Below are positions 13,019 through 14,256 of a DNA stretch of 14,256 nucleotides, one piece after another. The notes beneath the pieces were generated by a model that was not told the origin of the DNA, searched no databases, and saw nothing but the letters and a program-made list of their open reading frames with translations. The stretch is from CAUJGQ01 sp038325665 (lineage in GTDB: Bacteria > Chloroflexota > Dehalococcoidia > CAUJGQ01), in NCBI GenBank assembly GCA_038325665.1, contig JBBQJF010000109.1, positions 1 to 14,256 on the forward strand, in the 5' to 3' direction. Each line of letters starts with the position of its first letter. Position 1 is the stretch's first letter. Made by a program: the position numbers and the translations under genes.

Positions 13019-14256
13019 TCACGCATCAAACGACAGGTAAAATGTGCTGCCCTCGCCGGGCGCGGATTCAACCCACATGCGCCCGCCGTGGCGCTCGATA
13101 ATACGACGGGCGATGGTCAGCCCCGCCCCTGTCCCGCCACCATACTCGTCCCGCGCGTGGAGCCGGCGGAAGATCTGGAAGATCACCTCTTGATGCTCAA
13201 GTGCGATGCCGATGCCATTATCGCGTGCATAGACGACGGCCGTCGAGGACCGCGGGTTGGGCGCCAGGGTCACGGACCCCCCGGCGCTACTCGCCGGCGC
13301 ATCAGCCAGCACCCCAATCTCGATCCACTTGTCCGGCTTGTCGCTGTATTTAATCGCATTGCTGAGCAGATTCTGGAACACCTCACCCAATAGCGAGGAG
13401 TCGCCCTGCACGATAGGCAACGGCCCGGTCACACGGACGGTCATGCCGGCCTGGCTCAGCGCTGGCCGCAGCAACTCAACCTGCTCGCGCACCACCTCAT
13501 TCAGGTCGACCGGGGAGTGCAACAGATCGACCCGGCCGACACGCGAGAAGTACAACAGCGACTCGATCAGGTCGTCCATGCGCTGGGTGAGACGCGTGAG
13601 GGTTTGTAGGCGCTCGCGGCCCTCATCATCGAACTGGTCGCCGTAGTCTTCCAGCAGGAACTGGGCGTAGTAGTGGATGCCGCGTAGCGGTTCCTTGAGG
13701 TCATGCGAGGCGACATAGGCAAACGAATCAAGCTCGATGTTGCTCTGCTGCAACTCGAAGTTCAGCCGCGTCAATTCCGCCGCCTGCTCCAGCACCACGG
13801 CGACGATCACCCCGCGCAGCTCGCGCGCCATCGTCACTTCCACTGGCTTCCAGCGACGGGATTGGTCGCTCACCGTCTCCTGCCAGGCCGTGAACGACTT
13901 GCGGGGCGAGAGGCGCATGCTGCCATCGTCCACGACCTCAACCGGCTTGGTCGGGTCGCCGCCCCAGGTCACGGTCTGCACCTGCTCCCGCCGAAACCAG
14001 AGTACGTAATCTGGCTTCCCCGGCGTGATATTGAGCGCGAGCACGCCGCTTGCCGCCTCCGCGAATGCCTCGGCGGGCGGGTACAGCCGGCCGAGCGCTT
14101 GGGTGGCGAACACGTCCGTTTGCACATTGGCCGCCAGCCACGCGGCCAGCGCCCGCGTTTGCTCGGCATCCGGGGTGGCGCCCAGCAGGTCGCGGGCATC
14201 CTTCAAACATACAGCGGCGCCGTCAGCGTCGAGGAACTCCAGAATAGTGGCGAGTT
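13019..14256 (-). CDS. Bacteriophytochrome-type sensor histidine kinase, 5' end outside window
   Basis: The frame is open to the window edge, so a TTG start at 14206 is only apparent; 411 residues are visible. The first 60 continue a GAF domain ('FLDADGAAVC' before 14206, then 'LLGATPDAEQTRALAAWL'). Next is the PHY domain with 'GKPDYVLWFRREQVQTVTWG' (split from 'GDP') and the tongue motif 'PRKSF' (plus about 13892-13906). Both are diagnostic of phytochromes that bind a bilin and sense red/far-red light. The dimerisation helix has phosphoacceptor His in 'SHDLKEPLRG' (codon 13703-13705). The ATPase domain has N-box 'FQNLLSNAIKYS', G1 'DNGIGI' and G2 'GGGTGAGL', so it should be active. The bilin-attachment Cys would lie in the missing N-terminal part. 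It overlaps or abuts the response regulator gene, forming one signalling pair. Confidence 0.93.
   Translation of the reverse strand, partial: LATILEFLDADGAAVCLKDARDLLGATPDAEQTRALAAWLAANVQTDVFATQALGRLYPPAEAFAEAASGVLALNITPGKPDYVLWFRREQVQTVTWGGDPTKPVEVVDDGSMRLSPRKSFTAWQETVSDQSRRWKPVEVTMARELRGVIVAVVLEQAAELTRLNFELQQSNIELDSFAYVASHDLKEPLRGIHYYAQFLLEDYGDQFDDEGRERLQTLTRLTQRMDDLIESLLYFSRVGRVDLLHSPVDLNEVVREQVELLRPALSQAGMTVRVTGPLPIVQGDSSLLGEVFQNLLSNAIKYSDKPDKWIEIGVLADAPASSAGGSVTLAPNPRSSTAVVYARDNGIGIALEHQEVIFQIFRRLHARDEYGGGTGAGLTIARRIIERHGGRMWVESAPGEGSTFYLSFDA

Noticed and set aside
14204..14206. TTG as the start of the histidine kinase
   Set aside because: The frame continues to the window edge with GAF-like sequence (FLDADGAAVC), so the gene begins outside the window.

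Overview
This is a high-GC bacterial window of about 14.3 kb with twelve recognisable genes and unusually many structured repeats in the spacers. I suspect a Chloroflexota member (Thermomicrobia-like or related). The basis is the GC-rich codon use, the mix of LLM-type oxidoreductase, CoA-transferase and bacteriophytochrome genes, and two intergenic repeat families that I associate with that phylum. This placement is an inference and was not tested by any search.

Layout. 1-342 is the C-terminal end of a sulfite-oxidase-like molybdopterin enzyme, followed by a strong hairpin. 617-1099 is a small protein of unknown function with a very good ribosome binding site. 1100-1407 is a cluster of GC-rich hairpin repeats. 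1408-2796 is an ACT-domain malic enzyme, possibly leaderless, and 2964-3947 is an EamA-family transporter.

From 4122 to 9510 four genes lie on the minus strand. In transcription order they are a FadR/GntR regulator (9510-8746), a double-domain family III CoA-transferase (8564-6063), a PaaI-like thioesterase (5878-5369) and an LLM-class, probably F420-dependent, oxidoreductase (5186-4122). On the plus strand, diverging from the regulator, are a small helical protein (9694-10098), an aminoglycoside-phosphotransferase-like kinase (intact from 10271, ancestral start 10187, to 11218) and a protein with an AttH/CrtC-like signature (11417-12532). Together they look like a divergent locus for activating, oxidising and hydrolysing a CoA-linked substrate under control of the central GntR regulator; the substrate cannot be read from the sequence.

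12552-14256 (minus strand) is a light-sensing two-component pair: the C-terminal part of a bacteriophytochrome histidine kinase, running off the window edge, overlapping or abutting a single-domain response regulator.

The most striking points are these. (1) The kinase-like gene carries an in-frame TAA at codon 13 of its likely original frame and has Ala where the catalytic Asp of the HGD motif belongs. (2) A roughly 26-bp direct repeat at a 70-bp offset spans the junction just upstream of it. (3) The N-terminal half of the fused CoA-transferase lacks the catalytic Asp, while the C-terminal half keeps it. (4) A 129-bp repeat, about 95% identical, lies in inverted orientation on both sides of the regulator/small-protein/kinase segment, which makes a 2.5-kb inversion possible. 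(5) Two families of modular palindromic repeats fill most intergenic spaces.
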